NCBI GenBank assembly: GCA_016642085.1
Contig: VOQV01000005.1
Coordinates: forward strand, 1-64,000
DNA from: Pantoea sp. Brub
GTDB taxonomy: Bacteria > Pseudomonadota > Gammaproteobacteria > Enterobacterales > Enterobacteriaceae
Direction: 5' to 3'
DNA length: 64,000 nucleotides
Shown here: positions 33,245 to 46,086 of the stretch, piece after piece
Numbering within the stretch: the first letter of the stretch is position 1
Layout of the letters: each line of letters begins with the position of its first letter
The notes under the pieces: model-generated
The model's database searches: none
Told to the model about the DNA's origin: nothing
The model's input: the letters and a program-made list of their open reading frames with translations, nothing else
Made by a program: the position numbers and the translations under genes

Positions 33245-33840
33245 TACATTACTCCTATTAAATAAACAACTGTAAATACACAAATCCAAATTACATCTAA
33301 AAAATGCCAAAAAAGACTAAAACATATAATACGAGTTTTATTAATAGCAATTAAACCGAATTTAAATAGTTGAGCTATCAAAACTAATATCCAAATCAGT
33401 CCTGATAATACATGAAAACCATGAGTCCCTACTAATGTAAAAAAACTAGATAAAAAACCACTTTTATTTGGACCAAATCCTTCTTTAATCAATTTATAAA
33501 ATTCATATACTTCCATACTAATAAAAATAACACCAAATAGAAATGTTAAAAATAACCAATTAATAATAACTATTTTATTTTTTTGGTTATTCATGGAAAT
33601 TAATACCATGCCACATGTAATTGAACTTATTAATAAAGCAAAGGTTTCTATTAAAACAAAATATAAATCAAAAATATCTTTTCCCTTAGGACCGTGAGCA
33701 ATATTATTAACCATAACTGAATAAGTTGCAAACAGAGTAGCAAAAATAATACAATCACTCATTAAATAAATCCAAAATCCAAATATTTTATTAGTATCTA
33801 TATTAGGGATATTAGATTCTATTTCATTCTTAGTTAACAT
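33244..33840 (-). CDS. cyoC: Cytochrome bo3 oxidase subunit III
   Basis: [38 protein letters not shown]. Confidence 0.96.
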   Translation of the reverse strand: MLTKNEIESNIPNIDTNKIFGFWIYLMSDCIIFATLFATYSVMVNNIAHGPKGKDIFDLYFVLIETFALLISSITCGMVLISMNNQKNKIVIINWLFLTFLFGVIFISMEVYEFYKLIKEGFGPNKSGFLSSFFTLVGTHGFHVLSGLIWILVLIAQLFKFGLIAINKTRIICFSLFWHFLDVIWICVFTVVYLIGVM

Positions 33841-33849
33841 AATTTATAC

Positions 33850-35829
33850 TCATTTTATTTCACTAATTTTATTAAAATATTCTTTTTCATTCTTTATAAT
33901 TTCATCAACAGATACATAATAATCTGTATTAATATTAAAACTTTTAATAATCAAAGTAATGATCATACCGGAAAAAGATATAATAGCTAACCACCATATA
34001 TACCAAATTAAAGAAAAGCCTAATGTAGTGGCAAAAAAAGCAATAATTATAGCTGAACTACTGTTTTTAGGCATATGAATTTTTGTATATTTTTTCAATA
34101 ATTTATTTTTTTTACTTTTTTCTTTCATATCCCAAAATGCATCTCTTTCAAATACATATGGTATAACAGCAAAATTATATGATGGAGGAGGTGATGATAT
34201 TGACCATTCTAGAGTACGTCCATCCCATGGATCACCAGTATTGTCTATTTGTTTTTTACGATCACGTATAGAAACATAAAACATTATTATTTGACACATT
34301 ATACCAATTGCAATTATACCTACACCATATGCAGCTATTACTAACATTACATGAAATGCTGGATCTATATTTTGGCTGATTCGACGAGTCATTCCCATAA
34401 AACCTAAAACATATAAAGGCATAAAAGCAATAAAAAAACCAATTATCCAAAAAGAACAAGCACGTTTACCCCAAGTTTCATTTAATTTAAAACCAAAAAC
34501 TTTAGGAAACCAATAAGTAATACCTGCCATACAACCAAATACTACTCCACCAATAATGACATTATGAAAATGCGCAATTAAAAACAAACTATTATGTAAT
34601 ACAAAATCAGCTCCAGGCATTGCTAATAATACACCACTCATACCTCCTATAGAAAAAGTAATTAAAAAACCAATTGTCCATAACATAGATGAATGCATTC
34701 TAATGCGACCCTGATACATAGTAAAAATCCAATTAAATATTTTAACACCTGTTGGAATAGCTATAATCATGGTCATAATTCCAAAAAAAGCATTAACATC
34801 TGCTCCGGCACCCATTGTAAAAAAATGATGTAACCAAACTACAAATGATAATATAGTAATTGCAATAGTAGCCCATACTAAAGAATCGTAACCAAATAAA
34901 CGTTTTTTAGAAAAAGTAGATGTTACCTCTGCAAAAATACCAAATACTGGTAAAACTAAAATATAAACTTCTGGATGTCCCCATACCCAAATTAAATTCA
35001 CATACATCATCATATTACCTCCCATTTCATTAGTAAAAAAATGAAATCCTAGGTAACGATCAAGAGTTAATAATAATAACGTAGTAGCCAATACTGGGAA
35101 TGCAATTATTATAAGTACATTAGAACATAGAGCAGTCCAAGTAAATACAGGCATTTTAAATAATGTCATACCTGGTGCTCTCATTTTTAAAATAGTAATA
35201 AAAAAGTTAATACCTGTTAAAGTACTACCAATGCCAGATAATTGAAGACTCCAAATCCAATAATCTACTCCCACATCAGGACTATATTGCATTTCAGATA
35301 ATGGAGGATAAGCTAACCAACCTGTTTGAGCAAATTCACCTATACCTAAAGATAAATTAATTAATATAATACCTGTTACAGTGAACCAAAAACTCATACT
35401 ATTTAAAAAAGGAAAAGCCACATCACGTGCACCAATTTGTAATGGAATAATGATATTAATCAAACCTACTATCAATGGCATAGCTACAAAAAATATCATA
35501 ATAACACCATGCGCTGTAAAAATTTGATTATAGTGATGTGAATGTAAAAACCCAGTTTTTCCAGGAATAGACGCTATTACTTGTTGTGTTCTCATCATAA
35601 CTGCATCAGCAAAACCACGTAATAACATTATGAATGCTACAATAATATACATTATACCTATTTTTTTATGATCTAAAGATGTAAGCCATTCTGACCATAT
35701 ATATTTCCATTTTTTTAAATAAGTCACTATAGAAATGATTGACAAACCACACAACATAATGCCTATTAAAGTAGTCATGATAATTGGTTCATGATAAGGT
35801 ATTGCATTCAATGTTAACTTTCCTAACAT
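33850..35829 (-). CDS. cyoB: Cytochrome bo3 oxidase subunit I
   Basis: Heme-copper oxidase motifs: [34 protein letters not shown]. Confidence 0.97.
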   Translation of the reverse strand: MLGKLTLNAIPYHEPIIMTTLIGIMLCGLSIISIVTYLKKWKYIWSEWLTSLDHKKIGIMYIIVAFIMLLRGFADAVMMRTQQVIASIPGKTGFLHSHHYNQIFTAHGVIMIFFVAMPLIVGLINIIIPLQIGARDVAFPFLNSMSFWFTVTGIILINLSLGIGEFAQTGWLAYPPLSEMQYSPDVGVDYWIWSLQLSGIGSTLTGINFFITILKMRAPGMTLFKMPVFTWTALCSNVLIIIAFPVLATTLLLLTLDRYLGFHFFTNEMGGNMMMYVNLIWVWGHPEVYILVLPVFGIFAEVTSTFSKKRLFGYDSLVWATIAITILSFVVWLHHFFTMGAGADVNAFFGIMTMIIAIPTGVKIFNWIFTMYQGRIRMHSSMLWTIGFLITFSIGGMSGVLLAMPGADFVLHNSLFLIAHFHNVIIGGVVFGCMAGITYWFPKVFGFKLNETWGKRACSFWIIGFFIAFMPLYVLGFMGMTRRISQNIDPAFHVMLVIAAYGVGIIAIGIMCQIIMFYVSIRDRKKQIDNTGDPWDGRTLEWSISSPPPSYNFAVIPYVFERDAFWDMKEKSKKNKLLKKYTKIHMPKNSSSAIIIAFFATTLGFSLIWYIWWLAIISFSGMIITLIIKSFNINTDYYVSVDEIIKNEKEYFNKISEIK

Positions 35830-35880
35830 TTTATTATTCCTTAAATGATTTAACCAAAATAATATATTAAACTTTATTAG

Positions 35881-36762
35881 TTAAAATTTTAAATCTTTAT
35901 TTTTTGCATGATGCATATTAAATTTTGTAATAACTTGTAAGAATATATTTGGATTTATTCTAGAAAAATATTCAACTTTATTATTTTCATTGGGTATAGC
36001 TATTTTATTAAAATCATTTATATTATTTATTTCATTTTTAACGTTTTTGACCTTCAATATCCATTCTTGAAATTCTTGATTATTTTTTGTTGCAATCGCT
36101 TGAAATTTCATATTAGAAAATCCTGATCCACTGAAATTTGAAGAGATACCATCAAAAATGCCAGGTTCATTTGCTATTAAATTTAATTTTGTTTCCATGC
36201 CAGCCATTGCATACATCTGACTTCCTAGTCTTGGAATAAAAAAAGAATTCATAACAGAATTAGATGTAATCTTAAAAGTAATTGGTGTATTTACCGGAAA
36301 AACAATTTGATTTATCGTAGCAATTCTTTGTTTTGGATAAATAAATAACCATTTCCAATCTAATGCAATGACATCAATTTCAATTGGTTTTATTGTAGTT
36401 GTTACAATAGGTTTACTTGGTTCTAATTTATGAGTAGATTTCCAACTTAAAACACTAAGAAAAAATATAATACATATTGGTACAATCCAAACTATGATTT
36501 CTATTGTAGCAGAATGAGACCAATTAGGACTATATTTATTTTTTAAGTTAGATTCTCTATACTTAAAAGCAAAGATTATTGACATCAAAATTGCAGGAAT
36601 GACTACTATTAACATTACAGCAAAGGAAGTTATTATTAATGAACGTTGTTCTAATGCAATTTGCCCTTTGGGATTTAATAATGCAATATTACATCCATGT
36701 ACTAATAAAATAGACAGTATAACCAAGACAATATTTATTAAAAAATATTTCCTAAATCTCAT
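35881..36762 (-). CDS. cyoA: Cytochrome bo3 oxidase subunit II
   Basis: Lipobox-like LLVHGC, COX2 cupredoxin domain ([55 protein letters not shown]). Confidence 0.96.
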   Translation of the reverse strand: MRFRKYFLINIVLVILSILLVHGCNIALLNPKGQIALEQRSLIITSFAVMLIVVIPAILMSIIFAFKYRESNLKNKYSPNWSHSATIEIIVWIVPICIIFFLSVLSWKSTHKLEPSKPIVTTTIKPIEIDVIALDWKWLFIYPKQRIATINQIVFPVNTPITFKITSNSVMNSFFIPRLGSQMYAMAGMETKLNLIANEPGIFDGISSNFSGSGFSNMKFQAIATKNNQEFQEWILKVKNVKNEINNINDFNKIAIPNENNKVEYFSRINPNIFLQVITKFNMHHAKNKDLKF

Positions 36763-37342
36763 TTAATAACAACCTCAACGATAAATACGTGATAATTTTT
36801 TTATTTTCATAGTATATTTATTATTTAGTAACAAAAAACGCATTTTTATTGTTAGTAACAAATACTGCTATAAATAAGAATATATAAACATTAAATTTAA
36901 ATTTTATTAAAATACTCTATTTTTAATATAAAGATGTAATCAATTCTGAATTAAGATTGTATTGCAATATTTATCATATGATTACCATTGGACACGAATA
37001 CAGTATACATTGTTTTTAAAACTCATTGATTAACTTTTAGCCAACATATTTTATATTCAAGTACAATTTTTTTAAAATATATAAGAATATTAAACAAATA
37101 TATTATTCTAATCATAATGAAAAAGATAATTATAATAAATTATATAATTTATTATATAAACAACTAAATTATATTGCTAATGATTAATACATATATATTT
37201 TAATCAAATAACTAAAACAATATCAAACATATTGCATCATATAGTTGTACCTATGAATTATTTACTGATGAACAAATATTTGTTTAACAAACTACAATTA
37301 TACTAACATTTAATTAATGTACTCTGTATATTAATATCTTTA

Positions 37343-37684
37343 TTGAGGACAAAAATAATGATTTGCATACAGATAGAAGAAAAATTAAAGTCAGCTTTTG
37401 AACCAATATATATTAAAGTATATAATGAAAGTTATAAACACAATGTTCCCGCTGGTTCGGCAAGTCATTTTAAAGTAGTTATTGTTAGTGAACAATTTAT
37501 AGGTCAACGTTTGTTAGTTCGTCATAGATCTATTTATAGTGAACTTGCAAATGAAATATCAGAACATATTCATGCATTATCTCTACACACTTATACATTA
37601 AAAGAATGGCAAGCTCTGCAAGATACTAGTTTGATATCTCCAAATTGTTTGAATTTTAATAATACCTTAATAACAAAATATTAA
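37343..37684 (+). CDS. bolA: BolA family protein
   Basis: [42 protein letters not shown]. Confidence 0.95.
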   Translation: MRTKIMICIQIEEKLKSAFEPIYIKVYNESYKHNVPAGSASHFKVVIVSEQFIGQRLLVRHRSIYSELANEISEHIHALSLHTYTLKEWQALQDTSLISPNCLNFNNTLITKY

Positions 37685-37690
37685 TTAACT

Positions 37691-37715
37691 AAACGGTCTT
37701 TAGATGGACCGTTTT
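37691..37715 (+). terminator. Rho-independent terminator after bolA
   Basis: AAACGGTC-tttagatg-GACCGTTTT perfect stem with T-tract. Confidence 0.82.
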
Positions 37716-37794
37716 ATATTTGTATATAATTATTTAGCATTAAGCATGTTATTTATAGTATATTTATATATAAATATTTTTTAGAGTCAAAAAC

Positions 37795-39090
37795 ATGCAA
37801 ACTTTAATAGAAACTACTAATGATTTAGGTCGTCGTATTACTATTACTATAGATGTGAATAAAATTCATAATGCTGTAAAGAAAGAATTAATTAATATGT
37901 CAAAAAAAATGCGGATTAATGGATTTAGAAAAGGGAAAATACCAATAAATATTATGTATCAACGTTATGAAAATTCTGTACGTAAAGATATGATAATTCA
38001 TCTTATGGAAGATTTATTTATTGATTTTCTTAAAAAGAATAAAATTGATTTGATTGGGATTCCAAATTACATTCCTGGTGAATATAACAAAGATGAAAAC
38101 TTTCAATATACAGTTGAATTTGAAATATATCCAACAATTCAATTAAACGGATTAGATAATATTCAAATTATAAGACCATTAGTTAAAATTACAGAAATTG
38201 ATATTGATATAATGATAAATAACTTACGTAGGCAAAAGATAAATTGGATTAAAAGTAATGAATCAGCATCTTTGGAAGATCGTGTTACTATAGATTTTAG
38301 TGGTTATATTGATAATAAGAAAATAAGTAATATAACAACTAATAATTTTGTTTTTATTTTAGGAAAAAATAAAATTTTACCTGACTTAGAAGAAGGTATT
38401 ATTGGACATTATGTTAATGATGACATTATTTTAGACATTACATTTCCAGAAGATTATCATTTAGATGAATTAAAAAATCAAAAAGTAACATTTCATATAA
38501 CAATAAAAAAAATTGAAAAAGGAATAATGCCTAATTTAGATGAAAATTTTATTAAACAATTTAAAATGCAAAATTATTCAATAAATGATTTTCGTTCTGA
38601 AATAAAAAAAAATATGAAACAAGAATTAAAAAATAATATTTACCATAATATTAAAAATCAAATAATTAATAGTCTGATAAAAACAAATAATTTTGCATTA
38701 CCAACTAAATTAATCGATATTGAAATTAATAAACTATATAATCAAGCTTTACAAAATGGTAAAAATATAAAAGAAAATACATCAATAGAAAAAAAAATAT
38801 TTGCAAAACAAGCAAAACATAATGTTAAAATTGGATTGTTATTAAATGAAATAATAAAAATATACAAAATACAAGCTGATCAATTAAGCATTAATAATAC
38901 AATAAAAAAAATAGCATTATCTTATCAAGATCCTCAAAAATTTATTTATTTGTGCAAACAAGATAAAAACATGATAGAAAATATAAAAAATAAAGTACTA
39001 GAAAACAAAATAATTGAAATATTATTAACTAAAGCAAAAATTACTGATAAACATACTAATTTCCAAGATTTAATTATTCATGATGAATAA
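37795..39090 (+). CDS. tig: Trigger factor
   Basis: GFRKGKIPINIMYQRYENSVRKD; FKBP-type core; between bolA and clpP. Confidence 0.94.
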   Translation: MQTLIETTNDLGRRITITIDVNKIHNAVKKELINMSKKMRINGFRKGKIPINIMYQRYENSVRKDMIIHLMEDLFIDFLKKNKIDLIGIPNYIPGEYNKDENFQYTVEFEIYPTIQLNGLDNIQIIRPLVKITEIDIDIMINNLRRQKINWIKSNESASLEDRVTIDFSGYIDNKKISNITTNNFVFILGKNKILPDLEEGIIGHYVNDDIILDITFPEDYHLDELKNQKVTFHITIKKIEKGIMPNLDENFIKQFKMQNYSINDFRSEIKKNMKQELKNNIYHNIKNQIINSLIKTNNFALPTKLIDIEINKLYNQALQNGKNIKENTSIEKKIFAKQAKHNVKIGLLLNEIIKIYKIQADQLSINNTIKKIALSYQDPQKFIYLCKQDKNMIENIKNKVLENKIIEILLTKAKITDKHTNFQDLIIHDE

Positions 39091-39222
39091 TTAAAATTAA
39101 TATTAAGTGATTAATATAAACATATTAGTTGTATATATATTAAAATACATAAAATTGTTTTAATTTTTATTTACAATAACTAAATGTTATAATAAATAAC
39201 TCTTACTAAAAGGTGTTCATTG

Positions 39223-39855
39223 ATGCTTTATGACAATAAATGTAATTTTATTATTTCAACTAATAAATTAGTTCCTATGGTAGTAGAACAAACAGTTCAT
39301 GGTGAAAGATCTTATGATATATATTCACGTCTTCTTAAAGAACGAGTAATTTTTTTAACTGGTCATGTAGAAGATTATATGGCTAATTTAATTGTTGCAC
39401 AAATGTTGTTTTTAGAGGCAGATAATCCAGAAAAAGATATTTGTTTATATATTAATTCTCCAGGTGGAATAATTACAGCTGGAATGTCTATTTATGATAC
39501 AATGCAATTTATTACACCAACTATTAGTACTATTTGCATAGGTCAAGCATGTTCAATGGGAGCCTTTTTATTAGCAGCAGGAACTAAAGGAAAACGTTTT
39601 TGTTTACCACATGCACGTATGATGATACATCAACCATTAGGAGGTTATCAAGGTCAGGCAACAGATGTTGAAATTCATGCTAGAGAAATTTTAAAAGTAA
39701 AGCAATGTATGAATAAATTAATGGCTCAACACACTGGACAATCTCTAAAACAAATTGAAAATGACACAGAACGTGATTATTTTCTGTCTGCACAAGAAGC
39801 CTTAGATTACGGACTAATTGATTCAATTTTATCTAATCGTAAATTATCAATATAA
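39223..39855 (+). CDS. clpP: ATP-dependent Clp protease proteolytic subunit
   Basis: [14 protein letters not shown] (catalytic Ser), [17 protein letters not shown] (catalytic His). Confidence 0.97.
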   Translation: MLYDNKCNFIISTNKLVPMVVEQTVHGERSYDIYSRLLKERVIFLTGHVEDYMANLIVAQMLFLEADNPEKDICLYINSPGGIITAGMSIYDTMQFITPTISTICIGQACSMGAFLLAAGTKGKRFCLPHARMMIHQPLGGYQGQATDVEIHAREILKVKQCMNKLMAQHTGQSLKQIENDTERDYFLSAQEALDYGLIDSILSNRKLSI

Positions 39856-39955
39856 ATGTTTTGACAATATTGAAATATATTAATTATCATCATAATCACT
39901 ACAAAATGGTCAAGACGATTAAAAATCGTCGAAAAATTTAATTAGAGGTTTAATA

Positions 39956-41227
39956 ATGACAGATAATCGTGAACATGGTTTAGACAATTTAATTTACTGT
40001 TCTTTTTGTGAAAAAAATCAAAATGAAGTACGCAAATTAATAGCCGGCCCATCAGTGTATATCTGCGATTGTTGTGTTGATCTTTGTAAAAAAATGATTC
40101 AAGAAGAAAATCAAGAAAATCCCGTAGAACATAAACTTTGTACAATACCTACACCACATAAAATTAGTCATTACCTTGATAATTATGTAATAGGACAAGA
40201 AATAGCAAAAAAAGTGCTATCAGTAGCAGTTTATAATCATTATAAACGATTATATAATCATACCTGCGATAATAGTGAAAAAATTGAATTAGGCAAAAGT
40301 AATATATTGCTTATCGGTCCTACAGGTAGTGGCAAAACATTATTAGCAGAAACTTTAGCAAGGTTATTAAAAGTGCCTTTTGTTATAGCAGATGCAACTA
40401 CATTAACTGAAGCAGGATATGTAGGTGAAGATGTAGAAAATATTATACAAAAATTATTGCAAAAATGCAATTTTGACATCGAAAAAGCTCAAACAGGAAT
40501 TATATACATAGATGAAATTGATAAAATATCACGCAAATCAGATAATCCATCTATTACTAGAGACGTATCTGGTGAGGGAGTACAACAAGCATTACTAAAA
40601 TTAATAGAAGGTACTATAGCATCCATTCCACCACAAGGTGGAAGAAAACATCCTCAGCAAGAATTTATCCAAATTGATACTTCAAAGATTCTGTTTATAT
40701 GTGGAGGAGCTTTTTCTGGATTAGATAAAGTAATTGAGAAACGTGTTGAAATAAATTCAGGAATAGGTTTTAATGCTGATATTAATTATAAATTTAAAAA
40801 AAATACTAAAGATAAATTACTTTTACAATGTGAACCAGAAGATTTGATTAAGTTTGGTTTAATTCCAGAATTTATCGGACGTTTGCCTATTATTGCAATA
40901 TTAAATGAATTAAACGAAAATAATTTAATTGAAATTCTTCATGAACCAAAAAATGCATTAATAAAACAATATAAAGCTTTATTTCAATTAGAAGGAATAG
41001 AACTAGAATTTCATGATAATGCATTAAGTTCAATTGCTAAAAAAGCTATAAAACGTAAAACTGGTGCACGTGGTTTAAGATCGATTATTGAAGATACATT
41101 ATTAGATATCATGTATGATAGTCCATCAATAAAAGGGTTAAAAAAGATATTAATTAACCAATCAGTTATAGATACAAACTCAAAACCTATATTAATTCAT
41201 GATAATTCTGATATAATTAGCAAATAA
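39956..41227 (+). CDS. clpX: ClpX ATPase
   Basis: N-terminal Zn finger CSFC...CDCC, Walker [28 protein letters not shown]. Confidence 0.97.
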   Translation: MTDNREHGLDNLIYCSFCEKNQNEVRKLIAGPSVYICDCCVDLCKKMIQEENQENPVEHKLCTIPTPHKISHYLDNYVIGQEIAKKVLSVAVYNHYKRLYNHTCDNSEKIELGKSNILLIGPTGSGKTLLAETLARLLKVPFVIADATTLTEAGYVGEDVENIIQKLLQKCNFDIEKAQTGIIYIDEIDKISRKSDNPSITRDVSGEGVQQALLKLIEGTIASIPPQGGRKHPQQEFIQIDTSKILFICGGAFSGLDKVIEKRVEINSGIGFNADINYKFKKNTKDKLLLQCEPEDLIKFGLIPEFIGRLPIIAILNELNENNLIEILHEPKNALIKQYKALFQLEGIELEFHDNALSSIAKKAIKRKTGARGLRSIIEDTLLDIMYDSPSIKGLKKILINQSVIDTNSKPILIHDNSDIISK

Positions 41228-41299
41228 CTTCTACACAAAGTACAAATTATTGTTTAAAATTTTTTTAAAAATCACTTATTTTTCTTACTAGATTTAATA

Positions 41300-41326
41300 T
41301 TGAATGTCATGCAATAATCCCCATAT
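41300..41326 (+). promoter_or_regulatory. Sigma32-type heat-shock promoter of lon
   Basis: TTGAAT - 13 nt - CCCCATAT; resembles the E. coli lon heat-shock promoter as recalled. Confidence 0.75.
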
Positions 41327-41422
41327 ACTTGTATATCTACGGGATTTATACTACATTAATGTAAAATAAACTTAAGTAGTTCCCTTTATTATCTAATAAT
41401 TTTAATATTAAGAGAGAGCTCT

Positions 41423-43759
41423 ATGAACCATGAGCATTCTGAAGGCATTGAAATACCCGTTTTGCCATTACGAGATGTCGTAGTTTATCCACATATGGTA
41501 ATTCCGTTATTTGTTGGTCGGGAAAAATCAATTCGTTGTCTTGAAGCTGCAATGGGTCAAGATAAAACTATTATGTTGGTTGCACAAAAAGAAGCTTCAA
41601 TGGATGAACCTGGCATTAATGATCTCTTTTCAGTAGGAACTATTGCATCCGTTTTACAAATGCTTAAATTACCAGATGGGACTATTAAAGTTCTTGTAGA
41701 AGGTTTGCAACGTGCACATATAACCATGCTATCAGATAATGGGAATCATTTTGTTGCACAAGCTAAATATTTAGTGTCACCTGCAATTGAACAGAAAATA
41801 CAAACAGTATTAGTAAGAACTACGATAGATCAATTTGAAGGTTATATTAAACTTAACAAAAAAATTCCTCCAGAAGTATTGACTTCTTTAAATACCATTG
41901 AAGATGCAGCTCGTTTATCTGATATAGTTGCAGCACATATTCCTTTAAAATTAGGTGATAAACAGTCAGTATTAGAGATGTCAGATGTTAATGAACGTTT
42001 AGAATACTTAATGGCGATGATGGAATCTGAAATAGATTTACTTCAAATAGAAAAACGTATTCGTAATCGTGTTAAAAAACAAATGGAAAAAAGTCAGAGA
42101 GAATATTATCTAAATGAACAAATCAAAGCAATTCAAAAAGAATTAGGTGATATGGATGATCATCCTGACGAATATGATTCTTTAAAACAGAAAATTGATA
42201 TTGCAAAAATGCCAGTAGAAGCACGTGAAAAATCTGAATCTGAATTACAAAAATTAAAGATGATGTCACCTATGTCAGCTGAAGCAACAGTTGTTCGTGG
42301 TTATATTGATTGGATGATTCAAGTTCCATGGAGTGCAAGAAGCAAAGTAAAAAAAGATTTATATCAAGCTCAAAAAAAATTAGATTTAGATCATTATGGT
42401 CTTGAACTTGTTAAAGATCGTATATTAGAATACCTTGCAGTACAAAGTAGAATTAATAAAATTAAAGGTCCAATTTTATGTTTAGTGGGACCTCCTGGAG
42501 TTGGTAAAACCTCATTAGGACAATCTATTGCTAAAGCAACAGGACGTAAGTATATTAGAATGGCACTTGGTGGAGTACGTGATGAAGCAGAAATTCGTGG
42601 TCATCGTCGTACATATATTGGTTCCATGCCTGGTAAAATCATTCAAAAAATGGTAAAAACTAAAGTTAAAAATCCTCTGTTTTTATTAGATGAAATAGAT
42701 AAAATGTCTTATGATATGAGAGGAGATCCGGCATCTGCTTTATTAGAAGTTCTTGACCCAGAACAAAATAATACTTTTAATGATCATTATTTAGAAGTTG
42801 ATTATGACTTGTCCGATGTTATGTTTGTTGCAACTTCTAATTCTATGAATATTCCAGCAGCATTGTTAGACCGCATGGAAGTAATTCGTCTATCAGGTTA
42901 TACTGAAGATGAAAAACTTAACATAGCAAAAAAATATTTATTACCTAAACAAATTAAATTAAATGCTTTAAAAATAAGTGAAATTTCAATAGATGATAAT
43001 ACAATTTTATCTATTATTAGATATTATACACGTGAAGCTGGTGTGCGAAACTTAGAACGTGAAATTTCTAAAATTTGTCGTAAAGTTGTGAAATTATTGT
43101 TAACCAATAAATCTAAAAATAATGTGTTAATTAATGTTAAAACTTTAAAAAAATTTCTTGGAGTACAACGATTTGATTATGGTCGTGCTCAAAATCAAAA
43201 TAGAATAGGCCAAGTAATTGGATTAGCATGGACAGAAGTTGGAGGAGAGCTTCTAACAATAGAAACAGCTTGTGTACCTGGTAAAGGAAAATTTACTTAT
43301 ACTGGTTCTTTAGGTGAAATTATGCAAGAATCTATTCAAGCTGCATTAACAGTAGTACGCACATATGCAAAAATATTAGGCATAACAAGAGATTTTTATG
43401 AAAAAAGCGATATTCATGTGCATGTTCCAGAAGGAGCAACACCTAAAGATGGACCAAGTGCTGGTATTGCAATGTGTACTGCATTAGTATCTTGTTTAAC
43501 ATCTAATCCAGTGAAAGCTGATGTAGCGATGACTGGTGAAATTACTTTACGAGGACATATTCTTCCTATTGGTGGTTTAAAAGAAAAACTGTTAGCTGCA
43601 CATCGTGGTTATATTAAAACCGTATTAATTCCAGATGATAATGTTAGAGATTTAGAAGAAATACCTAAAAACATAGTTTCTAACTTAAATATTTGTCCTG
43701 TTAAACATATAGATGAAGTGTTTAGTTTAGCTTTAGAAAATAAATATAAAATTGATTAA
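41423..43759 (+). CDS. lon: Lon protease
   Basis: VLPLRDVVVYPHMVIPLFVGREKSI, GPPGVGKTSLGQSIA, PKDGPSAGIAM; RBS aagagagagctctATG. Confidence 0.98.
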   Translation: MNHEHSEGIEIPVLPLRDVVVYPHMVIPLFVGREKSIRCLEAAMGQDKTIMLVAQKEASMDEPGINDLFSVGTIASVLQMLKLPDGTIKVLVEGLQRAHITMLSDNGNHFVAQAKYLVSPAIEQKIQTVLVRTTIDQFEGYIKLNKKIPPEVLTSLNTIEDAARLSDIVAAHIPLKLGDKQSVLEMSDVNERLEYLMAMMESEIDLLQIEKRIRNRVKKQMEKSQREYYLNEQIKAIQKELGDMDDHPDEYDSLKQKIDIAKMPVEAREKSESELQKLKMMSPMSAEATVVRGYIDWMIQVPWSARSKVKKDLYQAQKKLDLDHYGLELVKDRILEYLAVQSRINKIKGPILCLVGPPGVGKTSLGQSIAKATGRKYIRMALGGVRDEAEIRGHRRTYIGSMPGKIIQKMVKTKVKNPLFLLDEIDKMSYDMRGDPASALLEVLDPEQNNTFNDHYLEVDYDLSDVMFVATSNSMNIPAALLDRMEVIRLSGYTEDEKLNIAKKYLLPKQIKLNALKISEISIDDNTILSIIRYYTREAGVRNLEREISKICRKVVKLLLTNKSKNNVLINVKTLKKFLGVQRFDYGRAQNQNRIGQVIGLAWTEVGGELLTIETACVPGKGKFTYTGSLGEIMQESIQAALTVVRTYAKILGITRDFYEKSDIHVHVPEGATPKDGPSAGIAMCTALVSCLTSNPVKADVAMTGEITLRGHILPIGGLKEKLLAAHRGYIKTVLIPDDNVRDLEEIPKNIVSNLNICPVKHIDEVFSLALENKYKID

Positions 43760-43833
43760 TACGAATATGCATATAATATATAAAATATTTTATATCTCTA
43801 TTGCTTGTTTAAATAAATAAAAAGGTAGAGAAA

Positions 43834-44109
43834 GTGAATAAATCAGAATTAATTAATAAGATTGCTTTAAATGCTGATGTATCTAAATTAATAGCAAGCA
43901 AAATATTAAATGCTTTTATTGAATCTATATTTAGTGCATTAAAAGACGGAGATGAAGTTGTTATAATGGGATTTGGTACATTTTCTGTACGAAAAAGAGC
44001 ATCTCGTGTAGGTCGCAATCCTCAAAATGGAAAAGAAATTATTATTCCTGCAGGTAAGATACCTGGATTTCGTGCAGGTAAAAATTTAAAAAACGCTATA
44101 AATCAATAA
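43834..44109 (+). CDS. hupB: HU beta subunit
   Basis: MNKSELINKIALNADVSKLIASKIL; GFGTFSVRKRASRVGRNPQNGKEI. Confidence 0.96.
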   Translation: MNKSELINKIALNADVSKLIASKILNAFIESIFSALKDGDEVVIMGFGTFSVRKRASRVGRNPQNGKEIIIPAGKIPGFRAGKNLKNAINQ

Positions 44110-44217
44110 TTGAATTACAATTGCTATATTTTATTATTTTGTATTACATCTTATTAAGATATTTTAAATATAGTAAATCTTGTATTTTCATATAGATGTT
44201 TTGGAATTTTATTAGAT

Positions 44218-46086
44218 ATGATGGATAATTTAAATAAGCCATCAAAGATAACTTTCATTAAAGTTACTTTGGTTATTGTAATATTAGTTTTTGTTCTGTC
44301 TAATATAGGAATATACTTAATTCGTGACAATGATGTTAACTATTCAGTTAAAGTTAATAATGAAAAAATCAGGTATGAACAAGTAGAACAAGCTTTTGAT
44401 GAAGAACTAAAACATCAACAAAATATGCTGGGCAATTTATTTTACAGGTTAATACATAATACTAATTATTTAAATGCTATGCATAAAAAAGTATTAGATA
44501 ATTTAATTAACAGTGTACTTTTTAGTCAGTATATACACGATTTTCATTTTACAATAAGTGATGATCAGATAAAACAAGTGATTTTAAGTCAAGAAGTTTT
44601 TCAAGATGAAAATGGTATATTTAGTAATAGTAAATATAAAGATTTTATACATCAATCAGGATTAACTGCTAACCAATACGTGGAATTGTTACGTGATAGA
44701 TTGTCTTTTTTGCATGTAGTGAACTCCATATCTAACAGTGATTTTATATTAAAAAGTGAAATTAATAAAATAGTTGATTTGATTTCTCAAAAACGTATTA
44801 TTAATACAGCAGTAATTAATGTTGATTCTTTGACAAAAAAACAAAAAATTACTGATGCTGAATTGCATAATTACTATGAATTGCATAAAAATACATTCAT
44901 AGTTCCAGAAAATATTCGTATTGATTATATTCATTTAAATTTAGATAAATTAAAACCTCCTCATATAAATGAATCTGAAATTAATGATTGGTATCATAAT
45001 CACAAACAAGATTATTCTATACCAGAAGTAAATCATTACAGTGTTATTCAAACTAAAAATAAAAAAGATGCAGATAATATTTTAAACCAATTAAAACATG
45101 GTGCTGATTTTAAAAAATTAGCTAAATTACATTCAACTGATTTAATTACAGCAAGCAAAGGAGGAGATTTAGGTTGGTTAGAACCATCTATTTTATCACA
45201 ATTTACAAAAACAATAACACTAAATAAAAAAGGACAAATATCAGATGTTATTAATTCATCTATTGGTTTTTTAATTTTGCGTTTAGATGATTTAGGAATT
45301 AAAAAATTTACACCATTATTAGAAGTTCGTGATTTTATCATCAAAAAACTACAAAAACAAAAAGTTATTGCATTATTTTTTGATCTTCAAAAAATAATTA
45401 GCAGAGAAGCGCATAATCATAATGATTCTTTATCAATTGCACAAAAAATGTCTGGTTTAAATTTAACGAAAACTGGTTGGTTTGATCTTAATCATATACC
45501 TAAAGAATTAAATATTGATGACATAAAAAATGTTATTTATAATATGGTAGAATCAATAAAGAAAAAAAATCTTTTAACAGGAGAAAGAAATTCTGAATTA
45601 TTAAAAATAGATAATAATAATTTATTAGTATTTCGCATTAGTAATTATAAAAAAGCAGTTATAAAAAGTTTTAAAGAAGTAAAATTAAATATTGCTCATA
45701 TTATAAAACATATAAAAGCAAAACGAGAAGCACAATTATTGGCAAACAAATTTATTTATAATCAAAAACATAAAAATAATAAATTATTTTTTCCCAATAT
45801 AGTGTTTAAAAAGAGCAAAATTCTTGATAGAAAAAATAAAGACGCAATAGTTAAAACAGTATTTAGACTTAAATTACCATCTATTAATAATCCATCTTGG
45901 GGGATAGCAGAAGATTTAAAAGGTAATATAGTATTAATTATGTTAAAAAAAGTAATACCTGGTACAATGACAAAAGAAGAAATTAATAAAATTTGTATAA
46001 TTCTGCTTCAGAAACAAAATAAAATTATTTTTGATAACATAATAAAAAATATTAGGAAAAATGCAAAAATTACATATAACTTTTAA
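44218..46086 (+). CDS. ppiD: Periplasmic folding chaperone PpiD
   Basis: N-terminal TM anchor, SurA-like N, parvulin domain (HSTDLITASKGGDLGWLEPS); downstream of hupB. Confidence 0.93.
   Translation: MMDNLNKPSKITFIKVTLVIVILVFVLSNIGIYLIRDNDVNYSVKVNNEKIRYEQVEQAFDEELKHQQNMLGNLFYRLIHNTNYLNAMHKKVLDNLINSVLFSQYIHDFHFTISDDQIKQVILSQEVFQDENGIFSNSKYKDFIHQSGLTANQYVELLRDRLSFLHVVNSISNSDFILKSEINKIVDLISQKRIINTAVINVDSLTKKQKITDAELHNYYELHKNTFIVPENIRIDYIHLNLDKLKPPHINESEINDWYHNHKQDYSIPEVNHYSVIQTKNKKDADNILNQLKHGADFKKLAKLHSTDLITASKGGDLGWLEPSILSQFTKTITLNKKGQISDVINSSIGFLILRLDDLGIKKFTPLLEVRDFIIKKLQKQKVIALFFDLQKIISREAHNHNDSLSIAQKMSGLNLTKTGWFDLNHIPKELNIDDIKNVIYNMVESIKKKNLLTGERNSELLKIDNNNLLVFRISNYKKAVIKSFKEVKLNIAHIIKHIKAKREAQLLANKFIYNQKHKNNKLFFPNIVFKKSKILDRKNKDAIVKTVFRLKLPSINNPSWGIAEDLKGNIVLIMLKKVIPGTMTKEEINKICIILLQKQNKIIFDNIIKNIRKNAKITYNF

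Noticed and set aside
34262-34459. ORF 65 aa (-) overlapping cyoB in another frame
   Set aside because: Same-strand alternative frame of a strongly conserved cyoB; Cys/Tyr/Asn-rich nonsense.
40258-40479. ORF 73 aa (-) inside clpX
   Set aside because: Antisense shadow ORF.
45048-45344. ORF 98 aa (-) inside ppiD
   Set aside because: Antisense shadow ORF, no family recognised.
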